Shown here: one piece after another, positions 17,476-27,185 of the stretch
Layout: every line of letters starts with the position of its first letter
Position numbering within the stretch: position 1 is the first letter of the stretch
Assembly: GCA_938743325.2 (NCBI GenBank)
Contig: OW568872.1
Span: 620,001-684,000 of the forward strand
Reading direction: 5' to 3'
DNA length: 64,000 bases
Source of the DNA: Pycnococcus provasolii
Lineage: Eukaryota > Chlorophyta > Pseudoscourfieldiophyceae > Pseudoscourfieldiales > Pycnococcaceae
The notes under the pieces: model-generated
Told to the model about the DNA's origin: nothing
Seen by the model: the letters and a program-made list of their open reading frames with translations, nothing else
Databases searched by the model: none
Made by a program: the position numbers and the translations under genes

Positions 17476-19146
17476 ATGGCGCCACAGCCGCTCGCGCGAT
17501 TAGACGCGCTCGTGCAAGAAGCAATCGCAAACAGGGTATTCCCAGGCGCCGTCGTGTGCTGCGGAACCGTCGAACGAACGCAAGGAAGACAAAACCACGT
17601 CAGCAGGGCGGGATTCTCACTACCGCCATTCATGCCGCACTTCGCACGCGCGTACGGCAATCCGACGTTTGAAAGCACGCACGTGCCAGTCAAGGATACG
17701 AGCGTGTTTGACGTCGCGAGCTTGACTAAGGTCATGGCCACGACGGCGGCAATCATGCTGCTCGTCGAGCAGCAGCTTGTCGCGCTCGACGATGCAGTCG
17801 CCAAGCACTTGCCTTGGTTCGGCGAACAAGGGAAGCAAGATGTCACCATCTTGCACTGCCTGCAGCACACAAGTGGCATGCGCGCGTGCTTTAGCCTGTG
17901 GGAAAGAGGTGCGCGCGGTCTTAACGCGGCACGAGAGGCGCTTGCGGCTGAGTGGCTGCGCCACCAGCCGGGTGAAGGCTCGCCAGTTTACTCGGACCTT
18001 GGCATGATCGCGCTCGGCTTTCTCGTCGAGGCTGTCAGCGGCGAGTCTCTCGACGTTTACACAAGCCGGCGCGTGTACGCGCCGCTCTGCATGACAGACA
18101 CAGGGTTCGCCTCAATCGACTTCACGCCGCCGTCCAGTGAAGGCGAAGGAGACGGCGCGGGCGGTGGCGGTGGCGCCCGCACAGCCGACAACCGCAGCGA
18201 TTCGGCCGAGGTACCCTCGTCGTCGGGTGTAGATCCTTGGCCACTTCCGGAACGAGCGCCAAATTCGCGCATTATCCCCACGGAAGCTGAGAATATTCGC
18301 GGACGACTGCTGTGGGGCGAGGTGCACGACCTCAATGCGTACCTGATGGGCGGTGTGGCTGGTCACGCTGGCCTATTCACGAGCGCACGCGACACGACGA
18401 AGTTTGCGGCGTGCCTGTTAAATGGTGGTCAATGTGCTTTGAGTGGGCGGCGTATTTTCGCAGAGGAGACTGTGGAGAAGTTCTTTGGCACATCCGCTCC
18501 AGCATTTTCGTGCGGGTGGGATACGCGCGAGCGCAGCCGCAGCGTGAGCCGCAGTGGCTTTCCGTCATGCGGTAATCGCGTGAGCGTGAAGGCGTTCGGC
18601 CATCTCGGCTTCACCGGGTGCAGTCTTTGGCTTGATCCTAAATCCATGGCATTCGTTCTGCTCTTCTCGAATGCCGTGCATCCAACGAGCGAAGATGGCA
18701 GCCCAGGCGAGCGCATCATTGGCCTTCGCCCGGCGGTAGCTGATGCCGCGATGGAAATTCTTCTCTCAGTTCGCAGGCCGCCTTTGCTGCCGCGCAGGGG
18801 CGCATCGTTAATTCTGGTACCGCGAATGGATAAGCCGTGGCGGGGCGATCGAACGCATGCAATGGCACCTGCACCATTTACGCACGCGATCGAAGATGCG
18901 CCGGAAGTGTCGCAGGAGGATTCGCGGTGGATTGCGATCGCGGAATCACTAAGACGCGTTGCAACAGCGGCTGTTGACGCCGGCATTGCCGTAGCGCTTT
19001 GGAACATAGCTCAGTGGTTGCGGCGACGGTCAAAACGACGTGGTGGCGGCTCTGGATCCGATTCAAGCGAAGCAACTAGCGTGGATGAACTTGACGACTA
19101 CATCTCCGTGATGGGAGGTGGTCGTAGCGATGATGACGATCGCTGA
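17476..19146 (+). CDS. Beta-lactamase/penicillin-binding-protein-fold serine hydrolase
   Basis: The protein has 556 residues from the ATG at 17476 (context GTGTCATGGCG). The serine hydrolase motifs of the class C beta-lactamase/esterase family are present. They are SLTK with nucleophile Ser82 and Lys85, Y172-S-D in place of YxN, and HLGFTG as the third motif. A polar, Gly/Ser-rich insert of about 70 residues interrupts the domain after residue 215. Near the C-terminus a hydrophobic helix (AAVDAGIAVALWNIAQWL) is followed by a strongly basic stretch, suggesting a membrane tether. Eukaryotic members include LACTB and various esterases; the substrate here is unknown. An earlier start at 17311 would add a hydrophobic N-terminus. 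Such genes may be of bacterial origin, which is an inference only. Confidence 0.88.
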   Translation: MAPQPLARLDALVQEAIANRVFPGAVVCCGTVERTQGRQNHVSRAGFSLPPFMPHFARAYGNPTFESTHVPVKDTSVFDVASLTKVMATTAAIMLLVEQQLVALDDAVAKHLPWFGEQGKQDVTILHCLQHTSGMRACFSLWERGARGLNAAREALAAEWLRHQPGEGSPVYSDLGMIALGFLVEAVSGESLDVYTSRRVYAPLCMTDTGFASIDFTPPSSEGEGDGAGGGGGARTADNRSDSAEVPSSSGVDPWPLPERAPNSRIIPTEAENIRGRLLWGEVHDLNAYLMGGVAGHAGLFTSARDTTKFAACLLNGGQCALSGRRIFAEETVEKFFGTSAPAFSCGWDTRERSRSVSRSGFPSCGNRVSVKAFGHLGFTGCSLWLDPKSMAFVLLFSNAVHPTSEDGSPGERIIGLRPAVADAAMEILLSVRRPPLLPRRGASLILVPRMDKPWRGDRTHAMAPAPFTHAIEDAPEVSQEDSRWIAIAESLRRVATAAVDAGIAVALWNIAQWLRRRSKRRGGGSGSDSSEATSVDELDDYISVMGGGRSDDDDR

Positions 19147-19584
19147 TTCCTACGCATGACGCCACCAGTCTAATGTTCGCACGGGGCCCGTCACTAAAAG
19201 GATACAGTGTGTAAACTGCAAAGTGCATTATTGCTAGCCTCAACTCCAAGACCGATTCATTTCCCATAATACGGCGCTTTTAGAGACTCTAGATAGAGTA
19301 GTAGATGTGAGTCACGAGTCATGCGACGATGGCGACGACAACAGCGACAACGAGCGCAAGCGGAGCTCTCACGATGCCCGTCAAAAGCGCGCTATTAGAA
19401 CCTTCGAAATCACCAGCGCCACGCACATGCGCGCTGTGAATGGCGCCGCTGAATGCGCTGGGCGGTGGGTGAATGCGAATGGTGTGAATGGGCGGCCTAA
19501 GTTGGACGAAGTATACTCGATTCCATTACTGAATGAGCATTCACAGTCGCTCGCGCATTGAGGAGGGTCAGGGCGGCGGGCCAA
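19147..19584. other. Convergent intergenic region
   Basis: These 438 bp lie between two convergent stop codons. A plus-strand open frame at 19307-19561 begins with GTG and has no recognisable content. I see nothing functional. Confidence 0.4.
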
Positions 19585-20343
19585 TCATGGACACGGGCTC
19601 GCGTGGTGCATGACCATGCGCCAGCATTTGTTATCGCTGTCGTATTCGAAGATGTTTGTGGCTGCGAGCTTTCCACCAGTCTCCGCGGCATCCACGCGCT
19701 CCGTGCACGTGACAAACGCCATGGCGTCTGAGATTCTCACGCGGACGTCTGTGACATCGATTTGCAGTCCCGGCGCTCCCGCGGCGGCTGGCGCGAAGAT
19801 GTGTCGCCAGCTGTTGAGCACGTCTTCTCTGCCCGCTATGCACCCGGTGCCCGGGTGTATGCACTGTACGTGGTCCCCGAACCCCCACACTTGCTCCATG
19901 TCGTTGAAGTTCATCGCCTCGAACGCGCGGTAGAAGGCTGCGTTCGCCTCCTCGACCGCGTTGATCGCCTCTCCCCCCATTTCGCCAAGTTTATCTCTGA
20001 GCACGGCAGCCTCTGCATAGTCTTCCCTGTCTACAGCTGCTTGCAGTTGCTGCTTGATTTGTCGCATCGTCGTACGAGTAGCTGCTTGTGAATTATTGGA
20101 ATCGCCATCGGGTTGTGAAGAAGCCGAGGAGCCGGAGGAAGCGATGCCTCTGGGATTCGCAGGGTCGGAACCTAATCCTCCTCCTTCGTTGGAAGGACCT
20201 AAGGCGTTATGTATATGCGATAATCTCCGAGGATTCCGACGACGTGAACCCGGTACTGGTGGTGGTGCTCCTCCTGCTCTTCTTCTATAGTTAGAAGAAG
20301 AGCGAGGGAGTGACCAACATGGATTCGTCGTCACGTTTGTCAT
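19585..20343 (-). CDS. Plastid-targeted UVR-motif plus NTF2/SnoaL-like protein
   Basis: The protein has 252 residues from the ATG at 20343. The first 70 residues are Arg/Ser/Pro-rich like a plastid transit peptide. A UVR-type helical hairpin follows (QIKQQLQAAVDREDYAEAAV, then LRDKL). The C-terminal 130 residues form an NTF2/SnoaL-like domain, recognised by AAFYRAFEAMNFNDMEQVWG, CIHPGTGCIAGREDVLNSW and a final WRMVMHHASP. Plants have similar proteins of this type, some annotated as SKIP8-like or NTF2-family, with no firm biochemical role. The pocket histidine and tryptophan are present, but I cannot say whether it is an enzyme or a binding protein. It is divergent from the CENP-C gene. Confidence 0.85.
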   Translation of the reverse strand: MTNVTTNPCWSLPRSSSNYRRRAGGAPPPVPGSRRRNPRRLSHIHNALGPSNEGGGLGSDPANPRGIASSGSSASSQPDGDSNNSQAATRTTMRQIKQQLQAAVDREDYAEAAVLRDKLGEMGGEAINAVEEANAAFYRAFEAMNFNDMEQVWGFGDHVQCIHPGTGCIAGREDVLNSWRHIFAPAAAGAPGLQIDVTDVRVRISDAMAFVTCTERVDAAETGGKLAATNIFEYDSDNKCWRMVMHHASPCP

Positions 20344-20897
20344 TGGAGCCAAGCCCAAGCCCAAGCCCAGAGACTGAAAAAAAACAGCAAACCGTGCCTA
20401 CTGTATTCTATCCGAAGTTATCTATCCGAAGACGAAGAAACGGCGCAGGAGGGCAGGTGCAGGAGGGGTCCCAAGGAAGAAGGGGAATAAATGGCAAAAA
20501 GAACACAGCGAGGCGGACAAACCCCAGGGGACCAATTCATGTGCCAGGGCCAGTGCCAGAGAGAACCCTGAAATCCCAGAAGGCCAGGGGAGAGAAGCAA
20601 GAGGTGACAGGGGATACCCGTTCCAATGCATCAGAGAAGGGGAGGGGTGGGGAGGGGAGGGACAAAGGCCAAAGGCCAAAAGCCAAGATGGGGGGGGATA
20701 GGAACTGGGGATCCGTCCTAGGACCATACCCCTCGCCTGCCCCTTGTGCCCGGATGGATGTTAACATCGCTTCCCCTCCCCTCCCCTCCCTTCCCCTCCC
20801 CTGGTTGTGTTGTCCCCTCCCGCCTTCCCCCCTCCCCTGACAGCTCGTCATTTCGGTCCCACTCGTTCACTTCCGTCAGCATACCACACTCGGCTTC
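20344..20897. promoter_or_regulatory. Divergent region with purine/pyrimidine tracts
   Basis: These 554 bp carry a long G/A-rich tract at about 20420-20700, then a C/T-rich tract of CCCCTCC repeats at about 20772-20842, just upstream of CENP-C. Long open frames here come from the biased composition and are not credible proteins. Confidence 0.5.
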
Positions 20898-22387
20898 ATG
20901 GCCACGCCTCACGCTAGCGGACTCAACCTGTGCGCTAGACTCAACTACTCGTGCGACGACGAACGGGACGCTGGGGGGTTAGCTGCGCGAACTTTGCAGA
21001 CCTCTTCAGCTTCAATGGTGCAGCCCACCGTGGTGATGCACCAGCACGCTGCCAACAACAATAACAACAACAACAACAACAATAACAACATGGGCACTGT
21101 GGGAAGCAACGCGGCGACGTACAGCGCGTTCCAGCACCAGCACCTCGCGCAAACACGAGGGACTGCTCAGACTTCGCACGCAAACGCGCGCATGCACTTC
21201 GCGTCGGGGACCACGCCCGCTGTCGGCAACACGCACAGTATGAGGGGAAGCGTGCACACCAACGTGCAGCAAGCCAGGAGGATGACGGGCGCGCCATACA
21301 GCAGTGCCGCGTCGGGAAGGCCGTACCAGTTTGGTGGGTTTGCTGCGAGGTACGCTCGAACATTCACCCCTTCCACGAAACAACAACGCGGAAAAATACA
21401 AACAAGCTAACCTTGCCTCCCCAACATCAAAACAACAGGTTAATGACTCCTGCACTCGCCATGACAACGTCTGGCATTCCAGCAACACTTTCGACGTTTG
21501 GCACCGCGAGCACGACCACGACGAGCGGAAGGTCGTCACGACGCGACCAGATTACGCGCTTCGCTGGTGGCTCCGGGCGCGTCACCACAGCTCGGCCCTT
21601 TCGAATCCAGGCTAGGGTCAACCTGCACCGCCTCGCGACGCCAGCGACCGCGCCTCAGCCTATGCCCACGCCAATGACACTGCCCTCTGAGGCGCAGAAT
21701 GCTTCTGCTGCTCCTGCCGTGGTGCCGATGGCGGTCATGACGGAGGACGCAGAGCCTGGTGACGAGCTCGTGGTACTCCCCGACGGACAGGTGGACGAGC
21801 CTGCTGGGTTTGGAAGTGTCCTCGACGACGACGACGACGACGACGATGACGACATGGGAGGAGACGACTTCCCCATGGCTATGGGTGGCGACGACGACAT
21901 GGATGTGGAAGACTACAACGACGGCGTCGAGCTGACAGAGGAACAGCACGGCACGCCATTCGCGGATGACAAGGAGAACGCGACGCCGGGGTTCGTTCCG
22001 TTGCGTAGTCCGACATTTGACGAGCCTATTGCTGTGGCAAAGATGAGGAAGCCGCGTGGACCTGCGAATCAGCGGCTGAGGGATGCTTTCAAGTTGCGCC
22101 AAAGTCTGGCGAACAAGGGTACTACGTGCGACGAAGAAACGGGAGTTCGGCGCAGCACGCGCCAGCGCGTGCGCCCGTTGGAGTGGTGGCGAAACGAGCA
22201 CGTCATTTACGGACGTGAGCACCGCAGCTTGGCAAGTGTCGTCGGCGTCAGCATGCGCTCGCCAGACCCTCTGTGGCCACGCAACGCGCCGCGTGTGCAA
22301 AAGCCAAAGGCGAAGAGCCGCCTAGGAGGCAACGCGGGTGCACCACCGCCGCCACCGCCGCCGACGACGCAGAAGGTTGGAGCTTGA
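20898..22387 (+). CDS. CENPC: CENP-C centromere protein homolog, two exons
   Basis: The plant-type CENP-C motif is clear near residues 386-420 of 466: GVRRSTRQRVRPLEWWRN, then YGREHRSLASVVGV. The LRQSLANKGT segment just before it also matches plant CENP-C. CENP-C binds the CENP-A nucleosome and organises the inner kinetochore. I join exon 1 (20898-21349) to exon 2 (21439-22387). The 89-bp intron starts GTACGC, has a CTAAC branch-like site and ends AACAACAG, and the junction restores AG|G and keeps frame. Exon 1 encodes an Asn run from AAC codons. Exon 2 has an Asp run before the motif and a Pro run at the end. As in plants, little follows the motif and no cupin domain is visible. Confidence 0.92.
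21350..21438 (+). other. Spliceosomal intron of the CENP-C gene
   Basis: This 89-bp segment begins GTACGC, carries CTAAC about 25-30 bp before its end, and ends CAACAG. Without removal, the exon 1 frame meets a TAA at 21408-21410 and exon 2 has no upstream ATG. Removal gives one continuous reading. Confidence 0.85.
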
Positions 22388-22555
22388 GAACAATTTCGCA
22401 ACCGCCCTCCCTATTTTTGGTTGGAGATGGGAAGAGAGGAGCTGGTAATTCCGAGTGTGTGCGTGCGCCATGAAGCGCAAAACGTTGAGGTGGGAGACGT
22501 ACGCGCGTACTTTCTATGCGATGGGTAAAATCACATAATTCAAATAACCACAGAA

Positions 22556-24409
22556 TTACAAGCCGATTAGAAAGTTGTCGTCCACATCGTCTTCGTCGGG
22601 ATGTGCGAAACTGAACACATTCATACCGAAGTACTCCTCAGCCTCTGCATGCGTGGTTCCCGGACGAGTTTTATATCGAGCAGCTGAGACGTTGTGCTCG
22701 TTGCGCCATTTTTTGAATTGTGCAGAACTTCCGAAGGAGCTTTCGGGTGTCGGCACAGCGCGGCGCGCCTCCCGACGATCGTGCATGCGGCGCTCCGGGC
22801 CCGTCAACTCGGAGGTGATGTGTACGACAGCTTTTGGAGGTCTCGATGTACGCCGACGAGCGGTGGATGCAGCGGCGGGCTCCATTCGAAGATGCAGCGA
22901 TGGCTCCGAGGCAACGGGTCCGAGGAGCGGCTGCGGCGTAGACAATTCAGCTTCCAGTGCAGCCACTTCCGACTGGCGCGGCAAATTTTCGAGTGGCGGG
23001 GTCGTAGCGCGTGGCGGCGGGGTTGCAGACCGCATTGGATCAAACTGAGCGTCCACAGCACGGCGTGATGGCGTTGGGGAGGCTCGTCTACTTGCCACAC
23101 TCGCGTCACGTACTGGAAAGGACGGCATCACGCTCTCAATGGGAGACAATGCGCCAAACAGCGGCAGATGTGCTCGAGACGGCAGCTTTGGTTTTTGCTG
23201 GAAAGCAGGTTTGTTCGAAGTGAGGACGTTGTATCCTCTTGGTACCTTTGGCTCCGGTTTCGCCAACGGGACACCTTCAACTGCGAACTCGACGACATTC
23301 ACACCAGACGAGTTCACTCCATTGCTCGCGTGCAGCGTGCTGGCAACGTTTTTCATCTCCGGGGTTGTCGGCACTCGCGTCGCGGTAGGAGATGGCGCGG
23401 TAGGAGGTGGTGGAAGCTGGCTTTCGCTGGCGCTCGTCGCGGCGTACCACTCCGCATCTGTGACGCTGCGCGCATGGGCCACAAGGCGGCGCATCTCCGA
23501 GCGTGTCTCCAATGATGCAGCAGCGGCTTCCGCGCGCAATCGATTCACCTCGTGCTGCAAAGCCTCTGCGCGTTTGGTTTGCATCTTCACCCTTTGCTCA
23601 GCCTCGTCGTAGCGCTTCCTCCATTGCAGCTCGGCACCGGATGGGGCAGCACTGCCGGTGGTGGTGCCCGCCGATATTGCACGATCTAGGTCCGCACACT
23701 CGTTTAGCGCGTCGCCTCGCGCGGCTACGGCGGCGGCGTGCGTGTCAAGCACCCTTCTTGCATCGAGCATAGCGCCATGCGCGCGCACTTCCTCGAGCTC
23801 AAGCTGAAGCTCGAAGAAGCGGTTCGCATATGCAGTTGCGACTTGCGCCGCGTGCTTCGCAGCCGCGTCGGTAGGTACAACACCCAGCTGCGCCCTCGAA
23901 GCCGCCTCGTCACGCGCCGCTTCGCGCCACTTGGCGTTCTGCTCCCTGAGAAAAGCACTTTCCGTTTGCGCCGCGGTAGCGTCTGCCATAGCCGTCACAA
24001 GTGCACTTTCGAGTTTTGCTTGTGTCGCCTCCGCACGCAGAGCTTGTTGTTTGAGCTGTTCCGTCTGCGACGTTAGGTGTTCCGCCCACTTTTTGACGGT
24101 ATCGTCGAGAAACTGCGCGCGTTTGTTTGGCGCAACAGCTGCTGCCCTCGCCATGATGGTGGTGTCTCCCATCGCCTCGAAGGCGTGCAGGAGGTGGTTG
24201 ACGAGGTCGTGTGCCTCGTCGGAGGACACTGACGCGACGTCGCGCACCTTCATAAGCTTCACCGGCGACGACGACTTGGTTGTTTGCATCATCATCATCC
24301 CTTGTTTTCCAGAACCTGGAGTGAGCGTGCGAGCAGAAGCAGAAGCTCGCACTTGGTTGCTTGCTTGTCTTCTCATCATCGTCATCGTGATTTCAGGTGG
24401 TGAAGTCAT
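22556..24409 (-). CDS. Coiled-coil protein of unknown function
   Basis: The protein has 617 residues from the ATG at 24409. Residues 1-65 are Ser/Met-rich. Residues about 75-110 form a predicted helical block (DEAHDLVNHLLHAFEAMGD). Residues about 115-320 are long coiled coil, Ala/Glu/Gln-rich with heptad spacing. The middle is Pro/Ser-rich and probably disordered. The C-terminus has a basic stretch, then FKKWRNEHNVSAARYKTRPG and an acidic tail (HPDEDDVDDNFLIGL). I recognise no family. The gene converges on CENP-C with 168 bp between stops, but adjacency alone does not make it a kinetochore protein. A cytoskeletal or scaffolding role is possible. Confidence 0.8.
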   Translation of the reverse strand: MTSPPEITMTMMRRQASNQVRASASARTLTPGSGKQGMMMMQTTKSSSPVKLMKVRDVASVSSDEAHDLVNHLLHAFEAMGDTTIMARAAAVAPNKRAQFLDDTVKKWAEHLTSQTEQLKQQALRAEATQAKLESALVTAMADATAAQTESAFLREQNAKWREAARDEAASRAQLGVVPTDAAAKHAAQVATAYANRFFELQLELEEVRAHGAMLDARRVLDTHAAAVAARGDALNECADLDRAISAGTTTGSAAPSGAELQWRKRYDEAEQRVKMQTKRAEALQHEVNRLRAEAAAASLETRSEMRRLVAHARSVTDAEWYAATSASESQLPPPPTAPSPTATRVPTTPEMKNVASTLHASNGVNSSGVNVVEFAVEGVPLAKPEPKVPRGYNVLTSNKPAFQQKPKLPSRAHLPLFGALSPIESVMPSFPVRDASVASRRASPTPSRRAVDAQFDPMRSATPPPRATTPPLENLPRQSEVAALEAELSTPQPLLGPVASEPSLHLRMEPAAASTARRRTSRPPKAVVHITSELTGPERRMHDRREARRAVPTPESSFGSSAQFKKWRNEHNVSAARYKTRPGTTHAEAEEYFGMNVFSFAHPDEDDVDDNFLIGL

Positions 24410-25124
24410 GATTCCCTTATTTCTTAACGCGTACAGTACGCAACCTAAACGGCCAACAGTAAGACCTAACCAACCAACCTTTTAAAAAAGGCCTCACGCT
24501 CTTTTATTTAAAAAAAGAGTATGTAAGAGGTATGTAGTACTACAGCAAGTCCCGAGTCCGAGACACACACAGCAAGACTTGTAAGAGGTACTTAAGGTTA
24601 GGGAGCAACTTAACCTCTTGCGTGCGTGCAAGTGGCACCGGGTTCCCAGCTTAACTACTGCATGTATGTGGTGCCCTCGCCTGCTTGCTTGCTTGCCCGA
24701 ATGCCCGCCTGATGAGCCTCAGGCTGTCAGGAGGAGCCTCGGACCTGCGGAGGGGAACGAACACATAGTCTATAAGGACGAACACGACATACTGTAATCA
24801 ATGCGCACATCTAGAGCACATCCCATCCCAACGCTAGCTAACCTTACCTTAGACTCTAGGAATAGCGGCTAAGGTTAGTCTATCGTCGTAGCGGCCACGC
24901 AGCCTTGAGTCCTTGCGACCTGGCCTTGGCTCGGACTGCCCTTGTGAGTTGTGACAACTTTACTTAGACTACCATAGTACTATAGCTCTAGAGGATATGT
25001 GATGTCACTCACTCTCACTCTATTATCATATATGCAGTCCATGGAGCTAAGCTTAAGTTTAGATCTGTGCAGGTGCTCTTCGTCTTAAGGTAGTTTTTGC
25101 ACCTTGGATTCCCCTTCATGCAAA
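24410..25124. other. AT-rich divergent intergenic region with small hairpin
   Basis: About 715 bp between divergent starts, AT-richer than the surroundings and dense in CTAG and TTAAG words. CTCTTTT at 24499-24505 and AAAAGAG at 24513-24519 can pair as a stem. TGTAAGAGGTA-like words occur twice near 24523 and 24580. I see no open frame or RNA gene that I can support. Confidence 0.45.
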
Positions 25125-25154
25125 GTTAGGGTTAGGGTTAGGGTTAGGGTTAGG
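25125..25154. repeat. Telomere-like (TTAGGG)5 array upstream of SthA-like gene
   Basis: Five TTAGGG-type units on the sense strand end 58 bp before the chosen ATG. They are in frame with the downstream gene and would read as Val-Arg repeats, but no ATG precedes them in frame. Confidence 0.92.
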
Positions 25155-25211
25155 CATCTGGGGCAGAGTCCGGGTGGGATTCGCAGGATTGGACCACCGA
25201 CGGCGACGGCG

Positions 25212-27185
25212 ATGGCGTTCGCGCACCACCAGCCTCCGCGCACCACACTTGCGCGGCGGCGCGGCAACGGCGACGGCGAGGCTGCGACGACTTCCAATGC
25301 ACATGTCAGTCTGCTCGGGCGTGCAGCAAAACAGCGACGCACGACGCGGCGCGCACGAACACGTGCCCAGTCAAGTGAAGGACAACCACTTCTCAAAGAG
25401 TACGACGTCCTCGTGGTAGGCGGAGGGCCAGCGGGCGTCAGCGGCGCGATGCGCGCGGCGCAGCTCGGAAGGCGCGTGCTGCTCGTCGACAAACCAAAGG
25501 CGCTCAAGGAAAAGCAGGGCGGCGTCGACGCATTCTTCGGAGGGCCGACCGGGCTGTGGAGCAAGGCCATCCGAGACTGCGGCAAGTCGATGGACGTTAC
25601 CGATATGCGCGCGAAGGGCAAGAGCGACGACGCCATCTGGTCCGAGGTGCAGGCGTCGTGCTTGCAGCTCGCGAAGAACAACGCGGAGAAGACGGTTAAG
25701 GTGCTCGAGCAGTTCCAGGTGCACTACGTACAGGGAACCACCAACTCGCTCAGGCAAGCCGACGCGGAGCTCCACGGCGCGCAAGCACGCGTGTTCGAGG
25801 TGGACCTGGCGAAGCACGCGACGGGCGAGACGCTACGTGGAGTGCGCGCGCGCAATGTGCTGCTTTGCCCGGGCTCACGGGCGACGCGCCTTCCCTCCAT
25901 TCCCTTTGACGACGCGCGCGTGTTTGACGCGGACTCCATCAGCAAGCTCGCATTCCTGCCGCGCTCCGTCGTCATCATCGGGCTGGGCATCGTCGCGTGC
26001 GAGTTTGCAAAAATCTTCGCGAGCCTCGGCGCGGACGTGACGATGCTCGTGCGCGGCCAGACGAGCGACGCGCTCGGGCGGCTCGGCCTCGACCCGGACG
26101 TCGCGCGGTACCTGATTGATAGCCTCGAGTGCGACAACGTGCGCATCTTGGAGAATACGAGCGCGGACAACATCTCGGTGGTGGACGACCGCGTGGAGGT
26201 GAGGCTGCGCGACGGCGACGACGTGCTGACGAGCGACGTGCTCCTTGCGGCGACGGGGCGGAAACCTCACACGCGGGAGAATGCGCTTTCGCTCGAGCAA
26301 GCCGGCGTGCGCCTCGACGAGCGCGGGTTCGTGGAGGTTGACGACCACTTGCAGTCGACAAGCTTGCCCGGGCTCTTCTGCGCGGGCGACTGCGTCAAGG
26401 GCCCTGCGCTCGCGTCCACGGGCATGTACGAGGCGGAGCGCGCCGTGGCGTTCATGCTGGACTGCGACAGCAAGGCGGCGTCTGCTCGGAGCAAGTTCCC
26501 TCTGGGCGTGTGGACGGTCCCCGAGCTGGCCTCGTACGGGCACACGTTGGCTAAGGCGCGCGAGCTGGGGTACGACGCGCTCGAGGGTCGCGCGGACTTC
26601 AGCGCGTGCCTGCGCGGGCGCGTGTTCGCGCCCGAGGGTCTTCTGAAGTTGGTGTTTGAGCGTTCGTCCGCGCGCATCTTGGGCGTGCACATCGTGGGCG
26701 CAGATGCGTGCGAGCTGATTCACTACGGCATGGACTTGGTGGAGTCGCGCCGCACGGTGTTCGACTGCATCAGCACCATCTACTCCGCGGTGACGTACCA
26801 CGAGCTGTTCCGGGAGGCGGCGCTGGATGCGAACGGCCAGCTGGAGTTTGGCATCGAGTGGCAGGACGTGCTGCACGCGCTGCTGGAGACATGGCTCCCC
26901 GACAAGCGGGACGTGGACGAGGACCACCTAAGGGCAGTCTTCGACGCGATCGACGTGAACTCCAACGGGAGTCTGGATGAGGATGAGCTCTACCGTTGCT
27001 TCCGGGAGCTCGGCGCGAGCGTGAGCCGGGAGAACGTGCGTAGCTTTATTTTTCTGTGCGACGACGACGGGAACGGCACCGTGGAGTTTGACGAGTTCCT
27101 GCGTGTGTTCCGCGTCATCGAGGAGATGCAGCGTCGGAACGCCGATGCGAAGGCGGAGGCGTGCGAAGCTGTTGTTGAATTGTAA
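25212..27185 (+). CDS. SthA-like FAD/NAD(P) oxidoreductase with C-terminal EF-hand pair
   Basis: The protein has 657 residues from the ATG at 25212. Residues 1-60 are basic with few acidic residues, as in a plastid transit peptide. The FAD Rossmann motif is VLVVGGGPAGVSGAMRAAQL. A second nucleotide-binding site is VVIIGLGIVACEFAKIF, and the FAD end motif is LFCAGDCVKG. The dimerisation domain (ELIHYGMDL, then YHELFREAALDANG) fits soluble pyridine nucleotide transhydrogenase SthA best. The usual CxxxxC disulfide is absent; GGVDAFFGGPTGLWSK stands in its place. Two canonical EF-hand loops lie in the last 90 residues, DVNSNGSLDEDE and DDDGNGTVEFDE. A Ca-sensitive NADH/NADPH transhydrogenase or oxidoreductase is inferred. 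Confidence 0.88.
   Translation: MAFAHHQPPRTTLARRRGNGDGEAATTSNAHVSLLGRAAKQRRTTRRARTRAQSSEGQPLLKEYDVLVVGGGPAGVSGAMRAAQLGRRVLLVDKPKALKEKQGGVDAFFGGPTGLWSKAIRDCGKSMDVTDMRAKGKSDDAIWSEVQASCLQLAKNNAEKTVKVLEQFQVHYVQGTTNSLRQADAELHGAQARVFEVDLAKHATGETLRGVRARNVLLCPGSRATRLPSIPFDDARVFDADSISKLAFLPRSVVIIGLGIVACEFAKIFASLGADVTMLVRGQTSDALGRLGLDPDVARYLIDSLECDNVRILENTSADNISVVDDRVEVRLRDGDDVLTSDVLLAATGRKPHTRENALSLEQAGVRLDERGFVEVDDHLQSTSLPGLFCAGDCVKGPALASTGMYEAERAVAFMLDCDSKAASARSKFPLGVWTVPELASYGHTLAKARELGYDALEGRADFSACLRGRVFAPEGLLKLVFERSSARILGVHIVGADACELIHYGMDLVESRRTVFDCISTIYSAVTYHELFREAALDANGQLEFGIEWQDVLHALLETWLPDKRDVDEDHLRAVFDAIDVNSNGSLDEDELYRCFRELGASVSRENVRSFIFLCDDDGNGTVEFDEFLRVFRVIEEMQRRNADAKAEACEAVVEL

Noticed and set aside
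20310-20840. A 176-codon Lys/Gly/Pro-rich open frame
   Set aside because: It lies in purine/pyrimidine tracts that are stop-poor in several frames and overlaps the start of the convincing minus-strand UVR/NTF2 gene.
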